Shown piece after piece: positions 13,401-28,159 of a DNA stretch of 64,000 nucleotides. Origin of the DNA: Acanthopleura granulata (Eukaryota; Mollusca; Polyplacophora; Chitonida; Chitonidae). The stretch lies in assembly GCA_016165875.1 (NCBI GenBank), contig JABBOT010000002.1, positions 16,988,144-17,052,143 on the forward strand, read 5' to 3'. Below the pieces are notes generated by a model, which did not search any database, was not told the origin of the DNA, and was given only the letters and a program-made list of their open reading frames with translations. The position numbers and the translations under genes are program-made. Every line of letters begins with the position of its first letter. The first letter of the stretch is position 1.

Positions 13401-14954
13401 AACCCTAGATGACCTTCGAACAGTGTTTGGAATGTTCCCGCAACACTGAGCTTTAAGCTCAATATTCGAAAAAGACATCAGCTTTTCCATGCTTATGGTT
13501 TCGCTTTTGTAAAGATCAAATAATTGACATTATTCTCGCGAGCACTTGAAAAAAAATTCATCTCAGTAAGATTTTACCACACGAGCGATTGCCAGTTTCG
13601 TTTTCGAATGTCTTGGAACGCACTGTGCAAATAATATCGGATTTTTTTTTTCAAATCCTGAGTGCAAACATACATTGATATTTGTGGGAACAAGTAATAT
13701 GCTGGCTCCAATTGATAACTGTGGTTTTTTGAATGATTTTCTTTTAGAAATGAACAGAACATCTACGTACGCTTCAGTCACCGCTATATCAGATTTGAAA
13801 CTTCAGATCGCCAAACGTTTAATGAAACGGCTTTATCAGTTCGGGAAATAATGTTAGAGCACAAAATTAGTTTTGTTATAATAGTGCAGATTTTACTTTG
13901 ATGCAAGGCGTGGGTAGTGGTACACAAATGTTTGTTGATTAACACGGGCCTTTGATACAGGGCAATAACTAGATGCGCCCTCCCTGCACGATAACTGGCA
14001 CTCGGACAGAATAATATTCAAGTCGATTTAGATTAGATCACGTCTATTTTTTTTTTCAAGTTTTCTCTACCTCTATTATTCTTTAATAATGGTGAAGTGT
14101 CTGATTTGTTCTCTGGTGCAATTGATACGCCTCGTGCATGACCGGGTGAAAAGTCTTGTTAAAATGGGGGGCAAAAACTTCCTGATATGTACATAATAAG
14201 AGAGCTTGTCAGGCCAATAACGATGATCTGATTTGCCAAATCTTTTCACTTTTCTTTGCGGCGAGAAAATTATCAACCATGTGATGTTGGCTCTACATAC
14301 TATTGATTTATGTCATAATGTGGGTAATATGTTTCCAGAGTGAGATGATATTCACTATCAATTAAGACAGATTTTTATACCTTAAAACTGATGACCTGAA
14401 ACGAAAATGCACTGTATTTGCAAACCTGTGTTTCGTATTCAGAATCACACCATTACTTGTCTAAATAAGTTCAGACAGCGTGACGTGATAGGAGGCAATT
14501 ATTTGTCTGTTGCTAAAGGCAGTCACATGACAATCTACATTTAGATCTCAAAGCCAGGGTGGTCAAAACACAGTAATTCGTTTGAACTGATTGCCATTTG
14601 TTTGACGCTTAGACAGTCACGCAATGCATCGTAGTTTGAATGAGGACGGAATAATTAAAAAAGTACACCTTAAAAATGAAGGAATCATTATTGACTGTTT
14701 AGACATTTTTTAATTATAAGTGATTGGCGTCTTTTAATCCAGGTAAATAGACACTTTCAATTTACATTTTAATCCTCATGAAAGGTAATTAGACTCTGTA
14801 ATGCCTATATACATGTGACAAGTATACACTTTCGCATATGCCATACCTGTTTGATTTGAGAATAGGCAAGACGCAGTCCATGGTTTTGGATTTTAACTAA
14901 AACTATTTTCTAAACTCCAGCAAGTTTGACCTGATGTCAGATATCATGGCTCTC

Positions 14955-15045
14955 CTTTCCTGGTCCTACTCCGGTTTTTTTTTGTTCACGTTAACTCCTG
15001 GTTGTTATAATCGTGTATGAAATATTCTTGATGCCGTCTAACTTG
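14955..15045 (+). repeat. Old SINE tail shared between units
   Basis: CACGTTAACTCCTGGTTGTT and GTATGAAATATTCTTGATG resemble the SINE 3' region. The same block is found in unit 2 (20318-20368) and, shorter, in unit 3 (about 26755-26795), so it was already in the unit before duplication. Confidence 0.45.
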
Positions 15046-17030
15046 TGACACAAGCCAGCCCGGAAAGGTAGTGGAATGGGGCACAAATACAAAGGATTTC
15101 ACGAAAACTTACTGGCCCATGAGAGTTGTGCCTGCTATTAAATCGTTTATGAGGACTTTACATTTCAAACATCTTGTTAGTCTAATGAATGATACGTAAA
15201 GCCCTCCCTAACGTAAAAAGGAAGGATTTTATATGCTTGATACCATGAACAATTTATAAACAGCGAAAAGTAGAGCAATTCATCATAATAATTCCTGACA
15301 TGATTGGTGCTACTATTAATCTTCTAACAACAACATGGTTAAAAGTTCATAGTTTCCCTGACTATAAAACGAACAATAACTGAACGCCTCTTTAACGACT
15401 CAGAAAAGAATTTGGACATTGTTCTACGCTATCAATGTCCATACAACATTTGAACTGAAAGGTTTTTGGTCATGCCGAAATAAGCTTCAAAAGCTGAAAA
15501 GTAACCAAGGATAGACTGTGCGAAAAGAAGAGGGTTTTCATGTAACCTTAGATAAAAAGTCCCGATAAGGATGTTCTGATTAATTTGTTACTTTTTGGTT
15601 TTTAGATTCGACACTGGTCTGCGCCCGTCCACAAGACCAATAAACAGTTTTCAGCATTTCTGAAGACAAGGAAGTCAGCAATATAATTTTTCTAATAACT
15701 CAAACGAACATACAGCCATGTCCATGGGAATTTACTTTTTAAATCTTTACGTGAATGTTTGAAATAAAATGAAATAAAACACTATCTTTGATCAGTTCAT
15801 TTGCCTCTTGTGTATCTTAAATTTTAAGCCTCGTTTTCAAAGAGTCAAGTGTTTATATGTAATTCTATGTGTATGCCCAGACTTCAATGATCACAAATTG
15901 CCTTGTATTAATTGGATTAGCTTCACGGTACTGTGTTCTATTCAAAATAAATCTATGGTTACAAACGACAAAGCGAGAAATTCAAGGCTTTGTGAGTGAT
16001 ATGGAAAATGGACAAATAAAACCACTGAGCAGACTTTACAGGAATCGAATTCGATCTCTCAGTCTATATGAAGCAGTTTTACGTGATGAAGAATATTGGA
16101 ATGGGTCATTCTACGCCACGACTCCGACCTGCAGATCCTCTCTGGTATGGATAGTATAACTATTATTTGTACAATACCCACTTGAGGCTGAATTATCATA
16201 AATAACGGTTTATGTGAGATTATGTGATATGGGTATAAGATGAGACGAAATGATAGTCTGTCTTCTAATGAAAACCCTCCAGAAAAGGAAAATGGCCTCG
16301 GTAAATAGAGCGGTTTTGTTTCGTGTGTTGATTAACGTATTTGTTATGAGGGCAGTGCGTCAGGTCGGCGCCTGTCTCGCCTACAGCAAACTATAAACCG
16401 TAGATATGAGGGCCAAAAAAAAAAAAAGAAAGAAAGAAAAAGAAAACCGAGCTAAGGAAGAAGAGAAGGAGGAAAGAGAGGGAAATATTGCTGTACAACC
16501 TGTCACCCGGCACTAGAAGAAACCATCGGTATACACGAAGCAGATAAGTATATTCATGGCCTCCTGGTTTCTTTGCAGCTGCTGAAAGAAATTGGTTGGC
16601 CTTAATTTCTCTCTGCATCCAATGGTGTGTGTACAATTGGTGAAGCAGAAAGAGTGTGTGCCATATTCGGTGGAAGTGCTACATTTATTAACGAATATAT
16701 TTGGAGAATAAGATGATTAGCCAAGACAGAAACGTGACCAATATTTGGTTAATTTGGCATTTGTCGATGACTACCTGTAATCTCTGGCCTAAAAATCGGC
16801 TCACAAAGGACAAACAAATTAAACAAAGTATTATTGGTGGGCTTCAGGTGAACGTTTCTTTTGAAAGCACATGATAAAACATCTCCAATAAGGACTATGC
16901 TGTCGGCTTCCGTTGGGTCAGGCTGCCTTGTTTCACACAGCAGACCAGAGCGTCTTCTGCAGTTTATACCGGTAACCCTTTGCAAGACGTCAGGTGAACG
17001 TTGTGAGGAATTACGTTGACGGATCGTTCC

Positions 17031-17038
17031 TATAAATA
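17031..17038 (+). promoter_or_regulatory. TATA-like box of unit 2
   Basis: TATAAATA preceded by GACGTCAGGTGAACG about 45 bp upstream. Same layout as units 3 and 4. Confidence 0.4.
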
Positions 17039-20000
17039 ATCCTAAAGGTACGTCTTTATTCCATGTTTTTTTTCATGCTTTCTTCAGAAGCAGCTCACGG
17101 AATTGGTTATTCTTACCATTTTTCCCTAATGAGATCTAAAGAAAAACTCGTGGGCGGATGTTCAAGGCGGAGGAAATAACTGCTTCCGGTGCAATCTGTT
17201 CAATGGTTAAGTTGACTTTCATTCTACACACAGAGTAGATGAGGACGCCTCCTGGCGGACTCCATCCCAAATCATTGCTATCCCCGTGCCTGCGGAACTC
17301 AGCCGTCGCTTGCAGTAAAAAACAACAAATTCCTTTGCTCGACAAAGTTAATAGAATTGTCCGAGTTTACGATAATTTATTACTCAGCACTCAAAAACCC
17401 GATGCTTTCATTCATTTTTAGAAATTTGAGTATTTTCTCGTCTTTGCGTCTTTGAAAACGTACTACTTATCTGCTATAAAATATGCTGTGCTGTCAGTAT
17501 TAGTTCTGACAGACTGACAATTCATTACGCTTATGCCATAGAGACACAAGTGTCACGATGCAAATGATTGGCGATTCAGTATTTCCGGGGGAGAGAGTCA
17601 CTTGTAAAAAAACAATACGACTTAATCCTAGGGCCACCTGAAGAACCTAAAGCATGTAAAGAGTACAAATTGTCTTACAAGGTAAGTATAAACGTAAGTC
17701 ATGTTTCGGTATTGCAGTGTCTTGACGTGTTCAAAGTGTACGAGTCTCTCCCAGACCGGTCAATGAATTGATGCAATTTTCCTTCTGGGATTTGTAGCAA
17801 AACTCATGTTACTCATGCAAGAATCTTGACGCTCTGAGAGCATTTTGCCTTGTACTAGGACAATTTATACCACTCAAGATACAACGTTTCCGTTTTTCAT
17901 GGAGGATGGCCTTAGGACAGTGTGTGTGGATTGTTCTAGCAACATTTATCTTCCATCTCAAGATTCGTGAGAAACGTCAGTTTTTGCAACGGAGGCCAGG
18001 TGATACTAGTATTAAAAATCTGTTGGTGACGTCATTCCGAAGTCCAGCTGGAAAAATTTCATCTTGGTAGGTTGAACCGCATGACGGATTGCCCATTTGC
18101 TTTGGAAAATGAAAGCATGCACTTTACAAAATAATGAATTATTTACAACTCAACATTTAAATGACAGAACATCCAGCCCAAATTGATCGTGCAAGTCTTG
18201 AAATTCTTGGGAGCGACACCTGACTGATAGCAGATATTCGAAACACCCTCGTTTTTGTGTACGGAAATTAGCAGAGCGTGAGTGTACGCTACTCGGCTCT
18301 CATCCTTTAATCACTATTACAATTTGTCAGACGTTTAACGGAGCTCTCTTTGTCTTTTGTGAACACATTTAGAGTACAATTAAAGTTGCATCAAATATGA
18401 TTGGAATATTGTTATAGTGCAGATTAGTGCTATGATTTTAAGGATAAAAGTATATGCTAAGACTGTCGTAATATTAGTGTTTAGGTCACATGCGTGTGTC
18501 GATTCCCAGAGACCATGGACGAGCATAAACAGAAATGTTAGCTAAGAGAGATGCAAAAAATCAGATGCAAAATTACGACATTCCAACGTGTGATGAATCA
18601 GTAGCATTTTTCTACGTGCATTCTTAATCCTCTAACACTCTGATGGCATCTTCTCTGTGAAACCTCAGATTAAATGTAGAGTCGTCCTGGAGCGAGAACT
18701 ATGTCCAGCCGAGATTCTAGAAGAGAGGTCTGGCAAGGCAACTGAAATTCCCTGTTATTTCGAATGTTTATGGGCAGCATATATTAGAATTTAGAGGGAT
18801 CGAATCATAAACTGAATCTTTAAGTGCTTTGTGAGTTTATTCTCAAAGGACGAACGTCATGATAACATACGACAGTTCAATATAAATCGTCTTTCTGGTT
18901 AAACATCACAAGACAATAACCTGCGTTCAGCTGAAGAATGTATCACTGTAATCTTTTTTCCAATTCCATTGCTGCCAGGCATTATCCCAGTAGGCTTCTT
19001 TAACTAGCAATATGAAGTAATGTCTATGCCATTCGCCCTGGATCAGAAGGCTTTTGATCAATGACTATGACGTTTACTGCTTAATCCATAAACATGTAGA
19101 CGTCAACTATTTTAGCCATGGACACGGATGTTTTATTAGAAAGAGATTCTACATTGGCTAGGCTATGGTAAATAAACAGCCATATTTACACCGCCTGACT
19201 GAAGCCGTCATACTGTAGATAAAAATCACCCATCCAGTGATCTGACACCATCAACGGCAACGTCCTTGCTCATTCTCTCGTTGCCATAGGAAGAAAACAC
19301 AACGGCCGTTTTTGTTTTCAATAAAAACCCTGCCCTGGGATGTGAATCCGGGTCCCAAGCGACACCCTAATCAGTGTGTCATAGCTGCCGATGACGCTTG
19401 TGTAGAAATCCTTTCAAACATAATCTTGATTAGTCCCCTTCAGCGTAATTGACCTACGCATAAAATGATATTTAAGTAGAACTGATCTGAGATTAAACCA
19501 CTTTCTGGGTTCATTTGGCATGTCCTGCACTCCAGTGGCTGTAGTTTTTTTTCTCTCTGTGGCAATAGAATGCATTAAGACTGATTAATGAATTGTCTGA
19601 TTTATTGTCCGGTACAAATGACACGTCTCATGCATGATAGGATCGAAATTATTCTTGGAGCAAAAAATGTCCTTGCTATGTACAAAGGATGAAATCTTGT
19701 CGCAGGAGAGCTTGCCAATAACGATAATCTGATTTTCCAGATTTTCTCCGTGAGAAAATCAGTGGTGTGATGTTGATACCGAAAGTTAATCATTTACAAT
19801 CATCAATCCTATTTCTTTCTGATCTCCTGAGAAAGATGACTTTTCCTATCAGTTACAAACGATTTTTCTATCCTAAAAGTGATGACCTGGAATAAAAGTG
19901 TGCAGTATTAGCCAGCCACTTTTTATTATTCACAATCAAAAATATCCTCGCCTTGGTAAGCTCAACAGACATAAAGTTACGATAACGTGACGTGAGAGGA

Positions 20001-20446
20001 GCCTATTCTTTATCTGTTGGCAAAGGCAGTCACATGACTGTATGCTTGTAGATCGCAAAGGCCAGACTGCAAATACAGGGGCATCCGTTTGAATTGATTG
20101 GCATTTACTTCGGGCTTATACAGGCAGTCACGTAATGCGTCGTGGTTTGAAATAAGAAGACGCAATAATTGTACACCTTAAAAAATGAAGAAATCGTTAT
20201 TAACAGCTTTGATGTTTTTCAATACCAGTGAATGGCGTTTTTCAATCCTGATTCACATATATTTTTTCTTATCGGTTTATTTTTTCTTTCTAGCCGTCGA
20301 GGAAGGCAATTTCCTTCACGTTAAATCCCGGTGGTTGTAGTTGTGTATGTGAAATATTCTTGATAGGATGGCCACGTCACCGTATAAATCACGAATAGGA
20401 CACTTTCCACCATTTGAACGTTTTTGATGTGATGATTCCATTACCT

Positions 20447-20583
20447 CTAATGGATGACATTGTGATGAGATATAGTCAGTTACTTTATTGTTCTAATGGA
20501 TGGCATTGTTATCAAATATAGTCAGTTACATTATTGGTGTAATGGATGACATTGTAATGAGATATAGTCAGTTACTTTACTTT
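20447..20583 (+). repeat. Three-copy 46-bp tandem repeat
   Basis: CTAATGGATGACATTGTGAT and its continuation, ending in AGTCAGTTACTTTATTG, occur three times in a row with few differences. It is not visible in the sister units, so it arose in unit 2. Confidence 0.85.
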
Positions 20584-20984
20584 GCTAACTCGTTTAAACG
20601 GTGAACCTTAGTCTCGGACGTGTTATTTGTTATTCTTCCGTTATCTTCCACAGACAAAAGCTTATATGTTAAATGCAGCTATAGTACGCTATCAGCTATC
20701 AGTGGTTATCCAACCGTTCCTGACATTGTACATAAGTCTAAACATAAGTCATAAGTTATCGCTGTTCTGCAAAAAAGTGAGAGAGGAGACGGGGGAGTTA
20801 AGTAAATTACATTACATATCATAAAATGTGCAGTTGTAGGGCCTCCCAAGCGTCTGGGAGATATCTAAACTCATTAGGGAGACGGCGTGATCCCTTTGCC
20901 GAGCGAGTCTGGATTATTCATGTTATGCAACAGTTACAAAAAAGAGCGTTACTTCAACTCATTTAAGACGTAGGCATAAAAAGC

Positions 20985-21080
20985 CTGACGGTTTCCCCGG
21001 TTTAATGCTGGGCGTCGACGTGAGTGTGGCGTAAAACACCAACCAAGCGATTAAATAAATAAGTAAATAAATAAATAAAT
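20985..21080 (+). repeat. SINE 3' end in unit 2
   Basis: GTTTCCCCGGTTTAATGCTG, then GTGTGGCGTAAAACACCAAC and a tail of AAAT units. It matches the family's 3' region. No matching block was seen in units 1 and 3 at this place. Confidence 0.6.
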
Positions 21081-23084
21081 ACAATTGTCTATTTGTTAAC
21101 CTTTGAGTGGCGCGGAAAAAAAATCAATACAATACGGTAACTATGTAAAAATGTGCTGGTGCACAGGTCACAGACATGCACTTAACATTCCGTTATGACA
21201 ATGTCGGGTCCTTATTGACCTGGTGGATACGCCAGACAGTCGAAGCAGCAATCCACAAAGCAGAAGTGTAAAATTCTGATTTCCGCCAGTTACACGACAC
21301 TGGATGAAATGTAACGACGTAGTAGCCAACAGTTTTACACAAAGAGAATTTAAAAAATGTTTTCTACGGTCTGGTAAGTTGGCTGGTTCGAAATGTGAGA
21401 TTCGTAGTATTATTCATCATGGCCGTCTCTTCCGTTTGCCCAGCTGTCACCAATATCCTTTGCAAAGACGTTGAGTCACACTACGACTTTACCAGCTTCT
21501 ACGGCGAATTTACTTCGTTAAGAATATTCATATGCTTGCTTGCAATTATGAAACAGCACGTCTGCAGTCATCGGTGAATGCCTGCCAGAACTGGGGTATT
21601 TTTTAATAGATTGAACTGTGGAATGAAATTTGGCAGAATGCTGTATTTGCATCTCTTCCGTTTACTCTCAGCTGAATCCATGGCGCTTTCTATGGGGCCG
21701 TTCAGTGGCACAGTTAACGTGTCACATGGTATGGCCCATGACCCATAAATGAATTAAAAACGTCATGCTTATTTAAGAAGTTGTTTCTTGATTACCCTCT
21801 AATGTAGACAATGTACGGAAATTAGATGATTCGTGAGGTATAACATACAGTTTTAATGAAAACTTTGCAGGGATATACTGAAACGAAGCGCAAATAAAAC
21901 CACTTATCAGACTCTACAGTAACTAAACTCGATGGTAAAGCAATTTGATATGAGCAAATATGACCAATAAACGCCACTGAACTAGCAGGTCAGTTCTGGT
22001 ATGGATGGTTTAACTTATTCATGTGATGTGTACCAAATCCACTTGAGGCTCAACTGTAATAAATAATGGTTTATGTAAGAATATACGACACGGGATTAAT
22101 TTGAGAGGGAATGTTGGCCCGTCTCTTGATGAAAACTGCTCAGAAGAATGGAGCGGTTTTGTTCCGTGTGTTGATTTACGGATTGTTTTGAGGACAGTAC
22201 GTCGGGTCGGCACCTGTCTCGTCTACAGCAAACTATAAACCGCTGATATTATGACCGATGAAAAAAGCGAACTAAGGAAGAAGTGGTAGAACATAGAGAG
22301 GGAAATACTGCTGTACAAGCTGTCACCTGGCACTAGAGGAAACGATCGGTATACACGAAGCAGATAAGCATATTCATGGCCTCCACGTTTCTTTGCAGCT
22401 GCTACAGGTAATTGGTTGACCTTATTTCACTTTGCATGCACGGGTGTGCTTATAGTTGATGAACCAGAAGGAACCAGTACCCATCCGAACTGCAAAGAAG
22501 TGGCGAAATTGACATATCCAGAATACGATTCGATACAACATGCCACAATGAACGAATGAATGAACGACACATGAACAAATCTTAACTGCATTTGACCTTT
22601 TCCCCACGTCAACATTCCTAAACACTAGATTACACTTGCTTTGGTTGAAGGTTAGGCAACCTTTAAAGCTACCAAAATTGATTGTCTTTATTTATTAATG
22701 AAAGCATTTAGTCAAGAATAAGATCATTTGCCAGGACCAAAGCTTTGCTCATATCCTACAAATTCAGAAACTAAGGTCAAAGTTTGGTTTATTTGGCATT
22801 TATCGATCGCTTCTTCAAGATCTGTGGCATCTAAGTCTGTTTAACCATTCAAACAAATTAAGTACTATTGGAGTGCTTCAGGTGAACATTTTTTGACCGA
22901 AACGGTAGAAAAACAGATGGTAAAAACGTCCCCAATAAGGGTGAAGAAAGGCAATACAGTCCACTTCCGTTGGGCCTGGTGACCTTTCTTTATATCGGAC
23001 AAGAGCCTCTTCCGCAGTTTACACTGTTAACTCGTACAAGACGTCAGGTGGATGTTGTAAAGAATTACGATGACGGAACGTTAC

Positions 23085-23092
23085 TATAAAAA
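23085..23092 (+). promoter_or_regulatory. TATA-like box of unit 3
   Basis: TATAAAAA with GACGTCAGGTG about 45 bp upstream and the shared GAATTACGATGACGGAACG just before it. Confidence 0.4.
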
Positions 23093-26000
23093 ACGTTAGG
23101 CATGTCTTTATCCACTCTTGTGTTTTCATGGTCATGACGGCACAAATGCTTTTTTTTCAGAAGCGGAATTCGTTTTCCGAAGTTATCGATTAACCCCCAT
23201 GTCTTTTTTTCTCACTTATTTCATCCGAATCAAATTGGAAGAAAAGCTCATCAGCGGATGTTCAAGACTGAGGAAATGGTTGCTTCCGGTGCCATCTGGT
23301 AAATAGTGAAGCTCACGTCCATTTTACTCAAAGATTCAATGCCAAGAGGACACAACCTCAGACAGAACACTTGTAGAGGGCATGTTTGTACAACACTGTT
23401 AACCTGTTGCGTACATTATGTTAGAAAAAGCCATTTGTCTCACTAACGTAAAAGACGTCTCCGAGGTCATCTTCTCTGTTTGTATCATGTGCTTTCTAGA
23501 AAATTCCCTCTACTTGTTTCATGTCATTGCAGGTCAATGGACCCGAATCTCGGTGATATTTGCAGTTAATTACCTGATGGGAAGTCATTAATTCTATATG
23601 TCAAATGTACATGGATCGCTAGCTACCATTTTTGGCGAGGAATATTTTTCTGCATGTAGAAATATAACAGGAAGAAAACGGGACTGTGTCATACATTTCT
23701 CCAAAATACAACAACGATCAACGATTTATCCAGGACTTACAACACAGTAACGGTGGACATATTGGAAGATGTGCTGAGGCTGAGACGCTCTCCTCACAGC
23801 TTCCACAAGCCCCACTCCCACCACTACTGGTCATTACATCCGGCTTAGGTTAGACAGAATTGAATGATACAACCACAGTTCGCTTAAATGCCGTGTTTGA
23901 GTAACCAGGGTTATGCTTTGGATTACCTCTCGCTTGATTTACCGAATAAACCGACCACATTCCTCGGATAGTAGCCGCTGAGGCAATAATTCCGGACGGC
24001 TGACAACTGATTGGCGATAGGGTATTCCCGGGGGGACACAGCTATTTTTCGTACGCCACCGCGGCTGCTACTGACTGCATATTGCCTTACAAGTTAAACA
24101 GAAGCATAAGCCACATGTTGCTGTGGCCACATTTTGACAGCATTCCACTGTCAATGTCTGTGCTAAAGGTAGGAGTTTCTTCCACACCGGTCAAGGAATT
24201 AATGCAATTTTCCTCATTCATTGTGCCATCTGAGGTGAGCAGAAAAAAGTCACTCTCGTAAGACTCTTGATGCTCTGAGGGCATTTTACCTTGGATAAAA
24301 ACAATTTATACACTCAAGATAGAGTGCCTGCGTGTCTTTTTTGTGATGGCAGAGGTCCCTTGGACGGTGTGGAATGTTCCAGTAACACTGACCATACAGC
24401 TCAAGACCGTCAGTTCCACATTTTTAGGGTTCAGGAGCGCTAGCGAATCTCAAACTGAGCATCCGTTTTTGAAAACCTAATATTATTTTCGTCAACAGCT
24501 GAGAGACTTCATCTTGATAAGGTTTATTACATGAGCGATTGCTGGTTTTCTTCTGGAAAATCTGAAAATGTCCTTTACAAAGAATATGAAATTCTTTCCA
24601 AAACCACATTGAAACTTGTAACTTGTGATTGATAGATCCAAATGTGAAAACTGTTTTTCTGTGTTTTCAGACATTAGCAGACCACCTGTATTCCCTTCAG
24701 TCTGCCCCAATATATTATCGCCTTATGATATTTCCACCTTAAAAACGTTTAATGAAATTACTTTTTTCTTTTCCTGAAATAATTTAGAGTTTTTCAAAAA
24801 TAGTATAAAACGGGGTTGGAGCACTGGAATAACACACATTGTTAATATACGTGTGACGAATCTCTTGGATTTGCCTATTTGAATACTTGAGAAGACGCCC
24901 AGTCAGTAGAACTGAGGTGAACATCATATAATATTTATCCTTATCCTTGATAAATGATAATCTTCTACTTGTTTAACAGGATCTGGTGGCAGCCTGTGTA
25001 CAACAGAAGTGTATATACCTTTAAACGTTCCAACCACATTGCTCCCGATATTGACAAGGCGGTATTGTGGGGCGGTCTTGCTTCTCTCTATAGAGAAATT
25101 AGGCACATAACAATCGAGGCGAGGAAAAGTTTTGTATTTGGGTTTTGTTAATGGATGAAACAATTTATTCGCCATGGATCACAAGGTATCTACTATAGTA
25201 TACAACACGGACTTCTCATAAATCAATGAATATGACGTAAACTGTGAATATACGGCATAGAGAGTAAAAGCAGAGCAGCGACGACAGTGTGAGAGTTGGG
25301 AAATGGTCACACCTCTTGTCAGTTTACCTCAGTCAAGGTTTTATTCTAACTATTCGTTTAAGTGTGAAGGAAGTAACAACTTACACAGTACTGGTACCAG
25401 GTCTTAAGCAGTGTTAGCTAAAAACAAAGTTCATTGAAGTTAAATGCAACATACATGTACCAAACGACACTGATGCTAATGCACAATAAATGAACAATCA
25501 TACATCCATGAACACCGCCCCATTGCAGCCATGTTGTTGACGCACGAGGCTTGGTCAGTGAAGTCACCCATGGATAAACTTTTCTTGCTTTTTCTCTGAG
25601 GGCCACACGAAGAGAACATCACTGCCATTTTCTTCTCACTAAAACCCTAATCGTGAATATAAATTAGGATTCCCGGTAAATCACCATCTACTGTGCCATT
25701 ACTACCGAGCGCGTTCATTTAAAACTTGATGGTGATTAGTTGTCCCCTTGACCAGAACTGGCGCTCGACGACAATGACATATAAGTAGAGTTATTCTCAG
25801 ATCAGTTCTCGCCTATTTCTTGGCTTATTTGACTTGGGTTGTATGCCATTGGTTGCAGTTTTTGTACCTTCCTCATTAACTGTAAAATTTATTAAGCTTT
25901 AATACTGATGGATTGCCTGATAGAATTTGTGCGACATCGACACATCTCATGCATGACAGGATTAATTGTTTTTACCATGCGGGGCAAAAGAAGCCTTTGA

Positions 26001-26796
26001 TATGTTCACAGAAGGATGGGTTTTTTTTTCATCAGAGAGCTTGTTGGACCAGTAACGATGATCTAATTCCGAATTTCCTCCCCCAGAAAGAAGGAAATGC
26101 GAATAGAAAATATATAACCGTGTGATGGTGATTTTTATAAATTTTATGATCATTTATTTCATAACTTGTGTAATACGTCAATCCTGTACTTTGTATTCCC
26201 TCGAGCAAAAATCAGTTTGTCTTTATTACTCAGAACCAGAAAATTACACAGTTTGAAAGGTCATGCAGACGTAATATAACGTCAGCCTGACGTGGAGGAA
26301 GTCGTTATATTTTTCCTTCACCAAAGGTAGCCACGTGACAATATAGATCGCAAAGTGTTGACAGCATAAACCACAGACATCTGCTTGAATTGATTGACAT
26401 TTGTTTGCAGACTGGCAGTCAGGTAATGTAAGTTTTTAGAAAAAAGAAAACCCAATAATTGTACACCTTAAAAGATGTAAAAATCGATATTAACAGCATT
26501 CATGATTTCCACGTCAGTGTTTTTCTTTTCATTTCAGTCTAGTTAAACACGTGTTTTGTTTTGGTTTTTTCCCTTCTACATGTACGCACTCACGGGTGTG
26601 GCGTGTGTTTGAGCAGAGAATGCATATGTCAAGATCTGGGCGAAGTTCACGATTTTATTGTTAACAGAATCTGTTCTACACTCAGTAAGTTTAGCCTCAG
26701 TGTCTTATACCTTTGTGGGAACTAAACGAGGCGCAGAGCATGGTTCTTCTTTCATACTCCGATCTTTTCCAGGTTAAATCCTGAGTGTTATAACAC

Positions 26797-26970
26797 GAAA
26801 AGGTACAGACCTAAGACACCAACAAAACCAGCGCACGCGAAAACGTATAGGTCTGAGACATCAGTTAAAATGTCCTAGAGGGAAATGTATAGACCTAAAA
26901 CACCAAACCTATACGCCTAAGACACCAGTCCCACAGGCCAACGCGAAAATGTATAGGCCTAAGAAGCCAG
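26797..26970. repeat. Imperfect tandem repeat
   Basis: About five loose copies of a core reading GTATAGGCCTAAGACACC, often preceded by GCGAAAA, in about 175 bp of unit 3. It is not seen in the other units. Confidence 0.7.
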
Positions 26971-28159
26971 CTATATTTTTTGACAGTCAATGCCTCCTGA
27001 AATTAAACTCAATTATAGCTGTCTCGTTGATAATGAGAAATATGTTTGTTATCCACCTAAAACAAGTTGGTCTAAGCCGTGTATTCCTTTGTCCCTTTAG
27101 TACGTCGCTCGTATAGCAATCGGATAGATGAGACTAATGTGTTTCAAACAACTTGGAACTGACTTGGGAAGGCGATCACGTCTAAAATCAAAGGTAATTC
27201 TCTCATGGTAAGACCCTCTTCAGAATATGTATTTACCAATGAGAGACGCTCGACTGTGGCTGCCATGTTGGCTGTTCGATGACAAACAATCCCTGATTGG
27301 TAAATAAAGTCGGGGCCCTGACTTTGAAACCCTGGGCTCCGACATTTTTTCTCTTTAAAAAAGCAAATCTTTTTTCTCTCCAAAATCTTTTTCACCATGG
27401 CACCTTTACGGCTCCTTAGAATTGTCATAAATAATGGTTTATATTAGATTGTATGACATGGATAAAAGAGGAGACGGAATGATGGCCTGTCTCTTAATGA
27501 AAAGTGCTCCAGAAAAGGCCAATGGCCTTGATAAATGGAGCGGTTTTGTTTCGTGTGTTGATTTATGTATCTGTTATGAGAGCAGTACGTCTGGTCGGCG
27601 CCTGTCTCGTGTACAGCAGACGGCAAACCGCAGATATAATGATCGGGGAAAAAAGAGAGAAAAAACAAATTAATGAAGTAGAGATGGTGCATGGAGAGGG
27701 AAATACTGCGGTACAAGTGGTCACCGGGCAGTAGAAGAAACTACCGGGATACACGAAGCAGATAAACATAATCATGGCCTCCGGGTTTCTTGTGCACCTG
27801 CAACTGTAACTTGTTGACGTTATTTTCCATGGCATCCAAGGACAGATGAAGTGATGTGTGTATAGTTGGTGAACCAGAGAGAATCAGCATCTATCAGGAC
27901 TGTAAAAAACAATAGATAAGTAAATAAATAAGTTTACAGAGGTGAGGTTGTCATATACACGATACGATTCGGTGCTACAAGCCACAGTCTGACTGGTCCA
28001 TGCGAACATCCATGAGACAGTAAACACCATGGTTCATTACTGAAAAGAATGTATCGTCTGGTTGCTCTGCAGCTACTATAGGTATAAATATGGATACAGC
28101 GGTGCGACGTGTATAATTATCATATATGTGTTTGATTTATTTGATCGGTATTTTATGCC

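Larger units (their letters stand above)
11040..16688 (+). repeat. Tandem unit, copy 1
   Basis: First of four direct copies of a long unit. Landmarks in order: the ATTAACGAAAG...TTTGACATCTGTCGAT start block (11070-11175), TATA box (11460), conserved block (11623-11690), CCCACAAGCC-type block (about 12820), ATTGGCGATAGG (13072), GCGATTGCC (13585), and a block at 14090-14320. Then follow CAGTCACATGACA (about 14520), ATTCGACACTGG (15605), and the GCGGTTTTGT...GGTCGGCGCCTGTC block at 16305-16395. All recur in the same order in copies 2-4. No long frame survives in step between copies. A SINE sits at 12450-12582. What the unit once was (gene, large transposon, macrosatellite) is unknown. Confidence 0.75.
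16689..22689 (+). repeat. Tandem unit, copy 2
   Basis: Begins with the TTTGGCATTTGTCGATG block near 16755 and ends after the GCGGTTTTGT...GGTCGGCACCTGTC block at 22150-22220. The TATA box is at 17031, the conserved block at 17141-17206, and ATTGGCGATTC near 17564. The region matching about 11820-12430 of copy 1 is largely missing, as is much of 12760-13060. It has gained a short minisatellite (20447-20583) and a SINE tail (20985-21080). Short frames such as 15869-16159 of copy 1 are not kept open here, so I do not treat them as genes. Confidence 0.75.

Noticed and set aside
15869..16159. Plus-strand frame of 96 residues in unit 1
   Set aside because: Units 2 and 4 break this frame with stops and shifts; only short pieces agree.
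26797..26970. Possible CRISPR-like array
   Set aside because: Repeats are imperfect, spacers are irregular or absent, and the DNA is from an animal genome.
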